Counted from the stretch's first letter, positions 51,890 through 60,549 are shown. The stretch: DNA of 61,129 nucleotides from JBEIFW01 sp044370695 (GCA_044370695.1 JBILVB010000002.1:1-61129); one strand, 5' to 3'. A program made the numbers and translations. The notes: a model not told the origin generated them from the sequence alone.

Positions 51890-53188
51890 ATGCTGACCCG
51901 ACTCGACCTGCGCGGCGTCCGCGGCGACGTACGCGATCACCTTCCTCGGCCGGCGGCCCCGGGGGCCGGTCCGGCGGACGCGGTGCGAGCCATCCTCGAC
52001 GCGGTGCGCGACCGCGGTGACGAGGCGGTGTTCGAGTTCAGCGCCCGGTTCGACGGTCTGGACCGCGGTCCGCTGCGCGTCCCCCCGGAACGCTGCAACG
52101 CAGCCCTCGCCTCGCTGCCGGGACCGGTGCGCTCTGCGCTCGAGGAGGCCCACGACGCCGTCATCGCCTACCACCGGCACCAGGTGGCGGCGCTCCACGA
52201 GTCGTGGCACAACGGCATCCGCCTGCGAGCGATCGAGGTCCCCGTCGACCGGGCCGGCTGCTACGTGCCGGGCGGACGGGCGGCGTACCCGTCGACGGTG
52301 CTCATGACCGCCACCGTCGCCCGGGTGGCCGGTGTCCGCGAGGTGGTGCTGTGCATCCCGCCCGACCGCACCACGGGCTGGCCGGCCGAAGCGGCGCTGG
52401 CCGCCGCTGCGCTCGCGGGGGTCGACGAGGTGTTCCGCATCGGCGGCGCGCAGGCGATCGGCGCACTGGCCTACGGCACCGCGTCGATCCGGCCGGTCGA
52501 CGTGATCGTCGGACCGGGCAACGCGTACGTCGCACTCGCCCAGCGGCAGGTGGCGGCCGAGGGTCGCGTCGGGATCCCGGCCTCGTTCGCCGGCCCGAGC
52601 GAGGTGGTCGTGATCGGCGACGACACTGCGCCGGTCGAGTTCGCAGCGATCGACGTGCTCGTACAGGCCGAACACGGCCCCGACGGGCTCGCCTGGTTCG
52701 TCACCTGGCACCCCGAGGTCGCCGACGCCGTCACCGATGCCGTGCGACGCCTCACACAGGCATCGCCGCGCCGGGCCGAGCTCGAGGCGACCTTCGCCCG
52801 CAGCGGGTACGCCGTCGTGGTCGACGGGCCGGAGCAGGCGATGGCCGTGGCCAACGCCATCGCGCCCGAGCACCTCGAGTTGATCGTCGCCGACCCCGAA
52901 GCGTTGCTCGCACAGGTGCGCCACGCCGGGGCGGTGTTCACCGGGCCGTGGTCGCCGGCGTCGCTCGGCGACTACCTGGCCGGGCCCTCCCACGTCCTGC
53001 CCACGTTCGGCTCGGCACGGTTCGGCTCGGCGTTGACCGTGCGGGACTTCACCAAGCACGTCCACGTCGTGTCCGCCGACGAAGCGTCCCTGCGGCGCGC
53101 GGCGCCGCACGTGGCGGCGCTCGCCGCCGTGGAGGGTCTCGCCGCCCACGTCGATTCGGTCGTCCTGCGCACCGGAGACGCCCGATGA
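51890..53188 (+). CDS. hisD: Histidinol dehydrogenase
   Basis: 432 residues. Zinc- and NAD-dependent enzyme oxidising histidinol to histidine, the last two steps. AGCYVPGGRAAYPSTVLM near 122-139, the VDVIVGPGNAYVALAQRQV segment near 203-221 and the AEHGPD, NAIAPEHLEL and GDYLAGPSHVLPT motifs with the zinc ligands are all present. First gene of hisD-C-B-H-A-(MFS)-F, with an ATGA overlap to hisC. Confidence 0.97.
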   Translation: MLTRLDLRGVRGDVRDHLPRPAAPGAGPADAVRAILDAVRDRGDEAVFEFSARFDGLDRGPLRVPPERCNAALASLPGPVRSALEEAHDAVIAYHRHQVAALHESWHNGIRLRAIEVPVDRAGCYVPGGRAAYPSTVLMTATVARVAGVREVVLCIPPDRTTGWPAEAALAAAALAGVDEVFRIGGAQAIGALAYGTASIRPVDVIVGPGNAYVALAQRQVAAEGRVGIPASFAGPSEVVVIGDDTAPVEFAAIDVLVQAEHGPDGLAWFVTWHPEVADAVTDAVRRLTQASPRRAELEATFARSGYAVVVDGPEQAMAVANAIAPEHLELIVADPEALLAQVRHAGAVFTGPWSPASLGDYLAGPSHVLPTFGSARFGSALTVRDFTKHVHVVSADEASLRRAAPHVAALAAVEGLAAHVDSVVLRTGDAR

Positions 53189-54240
53189 TCCCCGTGCGCG
53201 ACGACCTGCAGGCGCTCGAGGGGTACCACTCGCCGCAGGTGTCGGTATCGGTGCGGCTCAACACCAACGAGTCGCCGGTCCCACCTCCCGCCGCCTGGCG
53301 GGATGCCTGGGCGGCCGAGGCGTCCCGCATCGAGTGGCACCGGTACCCGGACCGCACCGCCGGCGCGCTGCGCGACGCGATCGCCGCCCACCACGGCGTC
53401 GAGGCCAACCAGGTCTTCGTCGCCAACGGCTCGAACGAGGTGCTCCAGACGCTGCTGCTGACCTACGCCGGTCCCGGTCGCACCGTCGCCACCTTCGAGC
53501 CGACCTACCAGCTCCACGCACACATCGCCCGCCTGACCGGAGCCACCGTCGTGGAAGGTGAACGAGACGCCGACTTCGGCCTCGATCTCGCCGAGGTGCG
53601 CCGGGTGCTCGCCGCCCACCGGCCCGTCGTCACCTTCCTGTGTTCGCCGAACAACCCGACCGGGATGGTCGAACCGGAGGCGGCCGTGCGGGAAGTGGCC
53701 GACCTCGCCCCGGGGCTGTTGGTGGTGGACGAGGCGTACGGGCAGTTCGCCCCGTGGTCCGCGCTGGGCATGGTCACGCCGGATCGGCCGCTCGTCGTCA
53801 CCCGCACGTTCTCGAAGACCTGGTCGATGGCCGCGGCTCGGCTCGGCTACCTGATCGGGCCGTCGTGGCTCGTGGCGGAGCTCGACAAGGTCGTGCTGCC
53901 CTACCACCTCGATGCCGCGAAGCAGATCGCCGGGGTGCTCGCGCTCCGTTTCGTCGACGAGATGAACGAGCGGGTCGCCGAGCTCGTCGCCGAGCGGGAC
54001 CGCCTCGTCGCCGCGCTCACCGGGCTCCCGGTGCGGGTGTGGCCGAGCGGCGCCAACTTCGTGCTGTTCCGGCCGGAGGGCCGCCGGGGAGCCGAGGTCT
54101 GGCAGGGCTTGCTCGACCGCGACGTGCTGGTGCGCAACTGCTCGTCGTGGCCCCGGCTCACCGACTGCCTGCGCGTCACGATCGGCACCCGGGACGAGGA
54201 CGACGCGTTCCTGACGGCACTCGCGGAGGTTCTGGCATGA
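53185..54240 (+). CDS. hisC: Histidinol-phosphate aminotransferase
   Basis: 351 residues, PLP-dependent fold type I. LNTNESPVPPP near 24-34, FVANGSNEVLQTLLLTYAG near 75-93, CSPNNPTGM near 153-161, DEAYGQF near 184-190 and the PLP-lysine segment TFSKTWSMAAARLGYLIG near 211-228 are canonical. It overlaps hisD and hisB by 4 nt each. Confidence 0.95.
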   Translation: MIPVRDDLQALEGYHSPQVSVSVRLNTNESPVPPPAAWRDAWAAEASRIEWHRYPDRTAGALRDAIAAHHGVEANQVFVANGSNEVLQTLLLTYAGPGRTVATFEPTYQLHAHIARLTGATVVEGERDADFGLDLAEVRRVLAAHRPVVTFLCSPNNPTGMVEPEAAVREVADLAPGLLVVDEAYGQFAPWSALGMVTPDRPLVVTRTFSKTWSMAAARLGYLIGPSWLVAELDKVVLPYHLDAAKQIAGVLALRFVDEMNERVAELVAERDRLVAALTGLPVRVWPSGANFVLFRPEGRRGAEVWQGLLDRDVLVRNCSSWPRLTDCLRVTIGTRDEDDAFLTALAEVLA

Positions 54241-54824
54241 GGCGGGCCGAGCGCACTCGAACCACGAAGGAGACCTCGGTACGGGTCGTCGTCAACCTCG
54301 ACGGCGGCGGAACCGTGTCGGCGTCCACCGGGATCCCGTTCTACGACCACATGCTCGACCAACTCGGCCGCCACGGCGGCTTCGACCTCGTCGTCGAGGC
54401 CCGAGGCGACCTGCACGTCGACGGGCACCACACCGTCGAGGACGTGGCCATCGTGCTCGGCGAGGCGTTCCGGGACGCTCTGGGGGACAAGGCCGGCATC
54501 CGGCGCTTCGCCAGTGGGCGGTTCCCTCTCGACGAGGCGCTCGTCGACGTCGCGCTCGATCTGAGCGGCCGACCCTTCGTGGTGTGGGAGCTGGCGCTGC
54601 CCGACACGGTGCCCCTCGGCGAGCCGCCGTTCAACCCGACGATGGCCGAACACGCCGTCCAGAGCTTCGCCACCGCGGCGGGCATCACGCTGCACGTGAC
54701 CGGCGTGCGCGCCCGCAACACGCACCACCTGATCGAAGCCACCTTCAAGGGTCTGGCCCGTTGCCTGCGCGACGCCGTGCGCATCGACGGCGTCGGGGTG
54801 CCGAGCACCAAGGGCGCGCTGTGA
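54237..54824 (+). CDS. hisB: Imidazoleglycerol-phosphate dehydratase
   Basis: 195 residues, monofunctional (no N-terminal phosphatase). Mn-binding histidines in FYDHMLDQLGRHGGFD, DGHHTVEDVAI and the second half MAEHAVQSFA and RNTHHLIEATFKGLA are present. It makes imidazole-acetol phosphate. Histidinol phosphatase is not in this operon. Confidence 0.96.
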   Translation: MRRAERTRTTKETSVRVVVNLDGGGTVSASTGIPFYDHMLDQLGRHGGFDLVVEARGDLHVDGHHTVEDVAIVLGEAFRDALGDKAGIRRFASGRFPLDEALVDVALDLSGRPFVVWELALPDTVPLGEPPFNPTMAEHAVQSFATAAGITLHVTGVRARNTHHLIEATFKGLARCLRDAVRIDGVGVPSTKGAL

Positions 54825-54837
54825 GCCCGGGGGTTCG

Positions 54838-55467
54838 ATGACGCCGGCCCGGCCGCTGGTGGCCGTCCTCGACTACGGCATCGGCAATCTGCGATCCGCC
54901 CAGAAGGCCTTCGAGCGTGTCGGTGCCGACGCCCGGCTGACGGCGGACCCTGCGCTCGTCGCCGATGCGGCGGCCGTCGTCCTGCCCGGGGTGGGCGCAT
55001 TCGGGGCGTGCATGGAAGCGCTCGAACGCTCGGGGCTCGTCGGCCCGACGCTCGACGCCGTTGCCTCCGGGCGCCCGTTCCTCGGGATCTGCGTGGGTTG
55101 CCAGCTGCTGTTCGACGATTCCGAGGAGTCGCCCGGGACCGCCGGGCTCGGGGTGATCCCCGGCACGGTGCGCTGGTTGCCCGGCACGGTGAAACGCCCC
55201 CAGATGCAATGGAACACACTGCAGGTGCGACGGCCGGCTCCGTTCCTCGCCGGATTGCCCGAACCCGCTTGGATGTACTTCGTCCATTCGCTGTACCCGG
55301 TGCCGGCGGACCCGGCGGTGGTCGCTGCCACCTGCGAGTACGGGGTCACCGTCAACGCGGCGTTCTGGTCGGGCTCGGTGCAGGCGACCCAGTTCCACCC
55401 GGAGAAGTCCGGCGCACACGGCCTCGCGCTGCTGGCCAACGTCGTTCGTCAGGCTGCGGAGGCGTGA
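54838..55467 (+). CDS. hisH: Imidazole glycerol phosphate synthase, glutaminase subunit
   Basis: 209 residues, class I amidotransferase. The nucleophile Cys is in FLGICVGCQLLFDDSEE near 80-96, and the His-x-Glu of the triad is in ATQFHPEKSG near 182-191. VLDYGIGNLRS begins it. It supplies ammonia to HisF. It overlaps hisA by one base. Confidence 0.95.
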   Translation: MTPARPLVAVLDYGIGNLRSAQKAFERVGADARLTADPALVADAAAVVLPGVGAFGACMEALERSGLVGPTLDAVASGRPFLGICVGCQLLFDDSEESPGTAGLGVIPGTVRWLPGTVKRPQMQWNTLQVRRPAPFLAGLPEPAWMYFVHSLYPVPADPAVVAATCEYGVTVNAAFWSGSVQATQFHPEKSGAHGLALLANVVRQAAEA

Positions 55468-56204
55468 TGGAGCTGTATCCGGCGATCGATCTACGAGCCG
55501 GGCGCGCGGTTCGCCTGGTCCAGGGGGACTACGACCGTGAGACGGTCTACGGCGACGACCCGGTCGCGATCGCCGAATCCTTCGCCGCCGCCGGTGCCCG
55601 CTGGATCCACGTCGTCGATCTCGACGCCGCGCGCCGTGGCGAGCCGGTGAACCGCCCGGTGGTCGCCGCCATCTGCGCCGCCGTCGCGGGGCGGGCACGG
55701 GTCCAGGCCGGTGGCGGGGTCCGCGACGAGGCCGCCGCCGCAGCCCTCGCCGACGCCGGCGCGGCCCGCGTGGTGGTCGGCACCGCGGCGATGGAGCAGC
55801 CCGCCGTCGTCACGGCGATCGCCGGGCGGCAACCCGTCGCGGTCGGCCTCGACGCTCGCAGCGGCGAGGTCGCGGTCCGCGGGTGGCTGCAGGGCTCGGG
55901 CACCAACGTGTTCGACGTGCTGCCCCGCTTCGCCGACGTCGGCGTGGCCGCCCTCGTGGTCACCGAGATCGGCGTCGACGGCACCCTCGCCGGACCGGAC
56001 CTCACCGGCCTGGCCGAGGTGCTGGCCCGCACGGAGATCCCCGTCATCGCGAGCGGTGGGGTCGGCACGCTCGAGGACCTCCGGGCCCTGGCCGTGCTGG
56101 AGCGCTCGGGCCGACGCCTCGCCGGGGCGATCACCGGCAAGGCGATCTACGAAGGTCGGTTCGCCGTCGCGGACGCCCTGGCCGCCGTGGCCGGGCACCG
56201 GTGA
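55467..56204 (+). CDS. hisA: Phosphoribosylformimino-AICAR-phosphate isomerase
   Basis: 245-residue TIM barrel. LYPAIDLRAGRAVRLVQGDY near 3-22, the catalytic Asp8 in AIDL, QAGGGVRDEA near 78-87, and the second catalytic Asp in TEIGVDGTLAGPDL near 165-178 are present. In actinobacteria without trpF this enzyme may act as dual-function PriA; nothing here settles that. It overlaps the MFS gene by 4 nt. Confidence 0.95.
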   Translation: MELYPAIDLRAGRAVRLVQGDYDRETVYGDDPVAIAESFAAAGARWIHVVDLDAARRGEPVNRPVVAAICAAVAGRARVQAGGGVRDEAAAAALADAGAARVVVGTAAMEQPAVVTAIAGRQPVAVGLDARSGEVAVRGWLQGSGTNVFDVLPRFADVGVAALVVTEIGVDGTLAGPDLTGLAEVLARTEIPVIASGGVGTLEDLRALAVLERSGRRLAGAITGKAIYEGRFAVADALAAVAGHR

Positions 56205-57358
56205 CCGACGAGCCGTTGGCGTCACGCGACGTCCAGGTCGTGACCGCCGGCCGCCTGGCCAGCAACGTCGGCGTGCGCCTGTGGGGCCCGCTCGTGCCAC
56301 AGCTCGCCGCAGGGTTCGGGACCTCGACCGCGGCCATCGGCGCCGCGCTCAGCGCCGGGGAGTTCGCCGGGCTCCTCGCCCCGGTGATCGGCGTGCGCGT
56401 CGACCGGTCTCGCCCGTCGCAGGTGATGGTCGGCGCGTTGGCTCTGCTCAGCGTCGGCGCGCTCGTGATCGCGGCGGCGCCGACCGTCGTCGTCGTCGGG
56501 GCCGCGCTGGTGCTGGTCTCGTCGTCGAAGGTCCTCTACGACACCGCGATGGGCTCGTGGATCGCCGCCCAGGTCCGCTACGAACGCCGGGCCCGGGTCG
56601 TCGGCCTCACCGAGACCTCCTGGGCGCTCTCACTGCTCGTGATCGTCCCGCTGCTCCTGCTGATCGGGGCCGCATCGTCGTGGCGTTGGGCCGTCGTCGG
56701 GGTCGCCGTCGTCAACGTGACCGCGGCGCTCCTGGTCCGCTCGCTCCTCGCCGGCACCGCCACCGCCCCCGGGGCCGTGCGCGTGCGCGGCCAGGTCCGG
56801 TCCGTGCTCGGGGCGTGGCCGCTGTTCGCCGGGGTCGCGTTGCTGATGACCTCGAGCCAGTTCCTGTTCGTCACGTTCTCCTCGTGGCTCGAGGACGACC
56901 ACGGGTTCGCCGCGGCCGGGGTGAGCGCCGTGTCGTTCCTGATCGGCGGCGTCGAGTTGGTCGCGTCGAGCGCGACCATGGTGCTGACCGACCGGATCGG
57001 CAAGCAGGTGTCCGCCGCACTCGGGATGGCATGCATGGTGCCGGGCGCGCTCGCCCTCACGCTCGGGTCGGGTCACCTGGGACTCGGGGTGGTGGCCCTG
57101 GCCGTGTTCATCGTCGGGTTCGAGTTCGCCCTGGTCTCGACCCTCCCCATGGTCACCGAGGTGCGACCCGAGGCCCGGGGGGCGAGCCTCGGGGTGACGA
57201 TCGGGATGGGCACGCTCGGCCGGGGTCTGGCGACCCTGGCGGCGACCGCCGGCTACGACCGGTGGGGGATGACCGCCCCGTCGCTCGGTGCGCTCGTCAC
57301 GACCGGGGCCGCCGGCGGCATGTACTTCGCCGGCCGGCACCGACACGGCCTCCGGTAG
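56201..57358 (+). CDS. MFS transporter inside the his operon
   Basis: 385 residues with about 12 hydrophobic segments. The MFS signature after helix 2 reads GVRVDRSRPSQVM (loop 2-3), and a second-half equivalent LTDRIGKQVSA is near 262. Its substrate is unknown. It is GTGA-coupled to hisA and its stop codon TAG lies in the -10 box of hisF, so it is inserted neatly between them. Export or uptake of an amino acid or purine-pathway intermediate is conceivable but unproven. Confidence 0.85.
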   Translation: MTDEPLASRDVQVVTAGRLASNVGVRLWGPLVPQLAAGFGTSTAAIGAALSAGEFAGLLAPVIGVRVDRSRPSQVMVGALALLSVGALVIAAAPTVVVVGAALVLVSSSKVLYDTAMGSWIAAQVRYERRARVVGLTETSWALSLLVIVPLLLLIGAASSWRWAVVGVAVVNVTAALLVRSLLAGTATAPGAVRVRGQVRSVLGAWPLFAGVALLMTSSQFLFVTFSSWLEDDHGFAAAGVSAVSFLIGGVELVASSATMVLTDRIGKQVSAALGMACMVPGALALTLGSGHLGLGVVALAVFIVGFEFALVSTLPMVTEVRPEARGASLGVTIGMGTLGRGLATLAATAGYDRWGMTAPSLGALVTTGAAGGMYFAGRHRHGLR

Positions 57359-57361
57359 CGT
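57356..57361 (+). promoter_or_regulatory. -10 box (TAGCGT) for hisF, starting at the MFS stop
   Basis: TAGCGT within CCGGTAGCGTCG ends 8 nt before ATG 57370. Its first three bases are the TAG stop codon of the MFS gene. Confidence 0.55.
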
Positions 57362-57369
57362 CGGCGCCG

Positions 57370-58149
57370 ATGCGCACCGCACGGGTGATCCCCTGCCTGG
57401 ACGTCGACCGGGGCCGAGTGGTCAAAGGGATCAACTTCGTCGGGCTGCGCGACGCCGGCGACCCGGTCGAGCTCGCCGCCCGGTACGACGCCGAGGGCGC
57501 CGACGAGCTCGTCTTCCTCGACATCACCGCGTCGTCGGACCGGCGCGACACCATGGTCGAGGTCGCACGCCGGACCGCCGAGCAGGTCTTCATCCCGTTC
57601 ACGGTCGGCGGCGGCATCCGCCAGGTGGACGACGCCCGGCGCCTGCTGCGCGCCGGCGCCGACAAGGTCAGCGTCAACACCTCCGCCGTCGAGCGACCCG
57701 GTCTCATCGCCGAGCTCGCCGACGAGTTCGGGTCACAGTGCGTGGTGTGCGCGATCGACGCCCGGGCCTGGGGCGACCGGCCCGGATGGCAGGTGGTCGT
57801 CCACGGGGGCCGCACCCCCACCGGTCTCGACGCGCTGGCGTGGGCCGAGCAGGCGGTGGCTGCCGGTGCCGGGGAGCTGCTCGTGACATCGATGGACCGC
57901 GACGGGACCCGCGACGGGTTCGACCTGCCCCTCACCCGGGCCATCACGGGAGCGGTCGGTGTGCCCGTGATCGCGAGCGGCGGGGTCGGCACGCTCGGGC
58001 ACCTGGTCGCGGGCGTCCTCGACGGGGATGCCGACGGGGTGTTGGCGGCGTCGATCTTCCATTTCGGCGAGTACCGCATCGCGGATGCCAAGGCGGCGCT
58101 GGCCGCCGCCGGGATCGCCGTACGGCCAGCCGGTCAGCCGACGGCCTGA
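57370..58149 (+). CDS. hisF: Imidazole glycerol phosphate synthase, cyclase subunit
   Basis: 259-residue TIM barrel that uses ammonia from HisH to make imidazole glycerol phosphate and AICAR. VIPCLDVDRGRVVKGINF near 7-24 with catalytic Asp11, ELVFLDITAS near 46-55, FTVGGGIRQVDDAR near 77-90 and the second catalytic Asp in TSMDRDGTRDGFD near 174-186 are present. Its end overlaps the hydrolase gene on the other strand by 16 nt. Confidence 0.96.
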   Translation: MRTARVIPCLDVDRGRVVKGINFVGLRDAGDPVELAARYDAEGADELVFLDITASSDRRDTMVEVARRTAEQVFIPFTVGGGIRQVDDARRLLRAGADKVSVNTSAVERPGLIAELADEFGSQCVVCAIDARAWGDRPGWQVVVHGGRTPTGLDALAWAEQAVAAGAGELLVTSMDRDGTRDGFDLPLTRAITGAVGVPVIASGGVGTLGHLVAGVLDGDADGVLAASIFHFGEYRIADAKAALAAAGIAVRPAGQPTA

Positions 58150-58784
58150 GCGGCGAAGGCGCCGGCCGCCTCGGCAACGGTCCGCAGGCCGCCGGCGAGG
58201 AAGTGGTCGGCCATCGGGACGGACACCACCGTGGCCGCCGGCCAGGCAACCGCCGCCGCCGTCACGGCTGCCGCCGGGCTGAACTGGTCGTGCTCGGGCG
58301 AGACCAGCAGCACCGGCCGGCCGTCGACGAGCGCACGGCCGGGGACCGACTCGGTAAGGGCGAGGGGGAGCGCGACCGCGACCCAGCCGGTGATCCGTGG
58401 ATCGACGAGCGACAGGGCCACCGCCGAACCGAACGAGTACCCGGCGACGATCACCGGCCCGTCCGGGTCGCCCGCCTCGGTCGCGTCGCGAGTGAGCTCG
58501 AGCGCAGCGTCGAGGGCGGCCAGCACGTCCGCGTGCTCAGCGACCCCACCCCCGTGCACGCCAGTGCTGCGCCCGGTGCCGCGGAAGTCGAACCGCACGG
58601 TGACCAGCCCGGCATCGACGAAGGCACCGCACAGCGCGGTCACCACCGGGTTGGAGCGATCGCCGCCGTAGCGCGGATGGGGATGACAGACGACCGCCGT
58701 GCCGCGCACCCGGTCCGGCAGCAGCACGTCGGCATCGAGACGCTCCCCATCGGCGGTGGTGACCTCGAGCGGTCGGGTACGCAT
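58134..58784 (-). CDS. Small alpha/beta-hydrolase
   Basis: 216 residues. VCHPHPRYGGDRSNPVV near 38-54 (oxyanion-type loop), FDFRGTGRSTG near 75, and the nucleophile elbow GYSFGS near 116-121 with Ser. The catalytic Asp is in SPEHDQFSP and the His in ADHFLAGG. It resembles KTN1-like dienelactone-hydrolase relatives; the substrate is unknown. ATG 58784 follows a -10 box by 7 nt. Tail-to-tail overlap with hisF. Confidence 0.82.
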   Translation of the reverse strand: MRTRPLEVTTADGERLDADVLLPDRVRGTAVVCHPHPRYGGDRSNPVVTALCGAFVDAGLVTVRFDFRGTGRSTGVHGGGVAEHADVLAALDAALELTRDATEAGDPDGPVIVAGYSFGSAVALSLVDPRITGWVAVALPLALTESVPGRALVDGRPVLLVSPEHDQFSPAAAVTAAAVAWPAATVVSVPMADHFLAGGLRTVAEAAGAFAAQAVG

Positions 58785-58791
58785 CCCGCCG

Positions 58792-58797
58792 ACCGTA
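58792..58797 (-). promoter_or_regulatory. -10 box (TACGGT) for the hydrolase
   Basis: TACGGT on the minus strand ends 7 nt before ATG 58784; leaderless spacing. It is back-to-back with the GroES-like promoter. Confidence 0.5.
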
Positions 58798-58823
58798 GTT
58801 GAGTACCGACAGGACCAGGGCGG

Positions 58824-58829
58824 TACCGT
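58824..58829 (+). promoter_or_regulatory. -10 box (TACCGT) for the GroES-like gene
   Basis: TACCGT within GCGGTACCGTCT ends 7 nt before GTG 58837 and supports that start. Confidence 0.5.
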
Positions 58830-58836
58830 CTCGGCC

Positions 58837-59160
58837 GTGGCCCAGGACGGCAAGCTCGCCATCAAGATGCTGAACGATCGCTTGCTGGTCCGCCTCCCGC
58901 GGGAGGAGGGCGAGCGGCGGTCGTCGGGGGGCATCCTGATCCCCGCCACGGCGCAGGTCGCGAAGCGGCTCGTGTGGGGCGAGATCATCGGCATCGGTCA
59001 GAACGTGCGCACCGTCGAGATCGGCGACCGGGTGCTGTTCAGCCCGGAAGACCGCTACGAGGTCGAGGTCGCCGGCACCGACTACCTGATCCTGCGAGAG
59101 CGCGACATCCACGCGGTCGCTGCGTCCCGGGTCGAGGGCAGCACCGGGCTCTACCTCTGA
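58837..59160 (+). CDS. GroES-family co-chaperonin-like protein
   Basis: 107 residues with a GroES fold: LNDRLLVRLP at 12-21, a mobile-loop region with GERRSSGGILIPATAQ near 25-40, WGEIIGIGQNVRTVEIGDRVLF near 47-68 and DYLILRERDIHAV near 80-92. No groEL is adjacent, and the loop differs from the usual TASGLYIPDTA type, so it may be a divergent paralogue that does not serve standard GroEL. It starts at GTG 58837, 7 nt after a -10 box. Confidence 0.85.
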   Translation: MAQDGKLAIKMLNDRLLVRLPREEGERRSSGGILIPATAQVAKRLVWGEIIGIGQNVRTVEIGDRVLFSPEDRYEVEVAGTDYLILRERDIHAVAASRVEGSTGLYL

Positions 59161-59247
59161 GCCGCCGGCCCCGCACAGAGGTACCGCTGCGGGATACTGA
59201 ACCTCGATCAGACTCAAGCTGGGCTGTCGGCGTCCGATCGGATCAGG

Positions 59248-60501
59248 GTGACGGGTCAGGCGATCTTCCTCGGCCGCCAGCCGATTCTCGATCGCAACGA
59301 GCGACTCGTCGCGTACGAGCTGCTGTTCCGCCACGGCCACAGCGGCCCGGCGCGAATCGCCGACCACGGGACGGCGACGGCGACCGTGATCGCGAACGCC
59401 TTCCTCTCGCTCGGACTCGACAACGTCCTCGGCCCGCACCTCGGATTCCTGAACGTCGATGGCGAGACCCTGTGCTCGCGCACGATGGAGATGCTGCCGC
59501 CCGAACGGATCGTGATCGAGCTCCTCGAGACCGTCGAGATCGACGACCGGGTCGTCGATCGCTGCAGCGAGCTACGCAAGGCCGGGTTCAAGATCGCGCT
59601 CGACGACGTCGCCGCGCTCGACTCGGCCCACGAGGCGCTGCTGCCGTCGATCGACATCGTGAAGCTCGACATCCTCGAGGTCGGCGACGGCCTCGGCGAT
59701 CTCGTCGAGCGGCTCCGCCCGTATCCCGTTCGCCTGCTCGCCGAGAAGGTGGAGGACCGCGAGCAGGTCGAGCGGTGCCGCGACCTCGGCATGAACCTGT
59801 TCCAGGGCTATTTCTTCGCCCGCCCGACCGTGCTCGAAGGTCGTGTCGCCGAACCCTCCCGACTCAACTTGGTGCGCCTCGTCGGCAAGCTGACCCGGGA
59901 CATCGACGTCGACGAGATCGAGGCGGTGTTCAAGCACGACCCGGCCCTCACGCACTCGCTGCTGCGGCTCGTGAACTCCGTTGCGCTCGGCCTGCGCAAC
60001 CGGATCAGCTCGGTGCGCCAGGCGATCATGGTGCTCGGCCGACGCCAACTCCAGCGCTGGGTCCAGCTCCTGCTGTTCGTCGGCTCGGACAACAGCCGGG
60101 TGGGGGATTCACCGCTGCTGGCCATGGCGGCGACGCGGGGCCGACTGCTCGAGCTTCTCGTCGAGGAGCGGTGCCGGTACGTCAAAGGGCTCGACCGGGC
60201 GATCGCCGACCAGGCCTTTCTCGTCGGCATGCTGTCGCTGCTCGACGTCGTGCTCGGGCGGCCGCTGACCGAATTGCTCGAGGAACTCAATCTCGCCCCG
60301 GCGATCTACGCCGCGCTGCTGCGGCGCGCCGGTGTGCTCGGCGGGCTCCTCGCCCTCATCGAGGAGGTGGAGCGATCCGACCACCTGGCCGTCGCCGGCC
60401 GCCTCGGCGGTGAACAGTGGCTGACACCGGATCGCCTGTTGCAGATGCAGGTGGAGGCCGCCCGCTGGGCGTCGCAGCTCGGCGAGGACCTCGCCGCCTG
60501 A
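59248..60501 (+). CDS. EAL-HDOD (YuxH-like) signalling protein
   Basis: 417 residues. An EAL-type domain (about 1-205) with IFLGRQPILDRNERLVAYELLFR, NVDGETL, IVIELLET, KIALDDV, VKLDILE and NLFQGYFFARP; the metal/substrate motif DDFGxG is missing, so phosphodiesterase activity is doubtful. A HDOD domain follows (about 210-405; DPALTHSLLRLVNSVALGL, SVRQAIMVLGRRQLQRW). Such proteins are thought to bind rather than cleave signals. Start GTG 59248 after GATCAGG. Confidence 0.87.
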   Translation: MTGQAIFLGRQPILDRNERLVAYELLFRHGHSGPARIADHGTATATVIANAFLSLGLDNVLGPHLGFLNVDGETLCSRTMEMLPPERIVIELLETVEIDDRVVDRCSELRKAGFKIALDDVAALDSAHEALLPSIDIVKLDILEVGDGLGDLVERLRPYPVRLLAEKVEDREQVERCRDLGMNLFQGYFFARPTVLEGRVAEPSRLNLVRLVGKLTRDIDVDEIEAVFKHDPALTHSLLRLVNSVALGLRNRISSVRQAIMVLGRRQLQRWVQLLLFVGSDNSRVGDSPLLAMAATRGRLLELLVEERCRYVKGLDRAIADQAFLVGMLSLLDVVLGRPLTELLEELNLAPAIYAALLRRAGVLGGLLALIEEVERSDHLAVAGRLGGEQWLTPDRLLQMQVEAARWASQLGEDLAA

Positions 60502-60536
60502 ACCGATCGGGACGGTCCCGGCCGGGCCGCCTCGCC

Positions 60537-60542
60537 TACCCT
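60537..60542 (+). promoter_or_regulatory. -10 box (TACCCT) for hisI-trpE
   Basis: TACCCT ends 7 nt before ATG 60550; leaderless spacing. Confidence 0.5.
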
Positions 60543-60549
60543 GGGGCGC

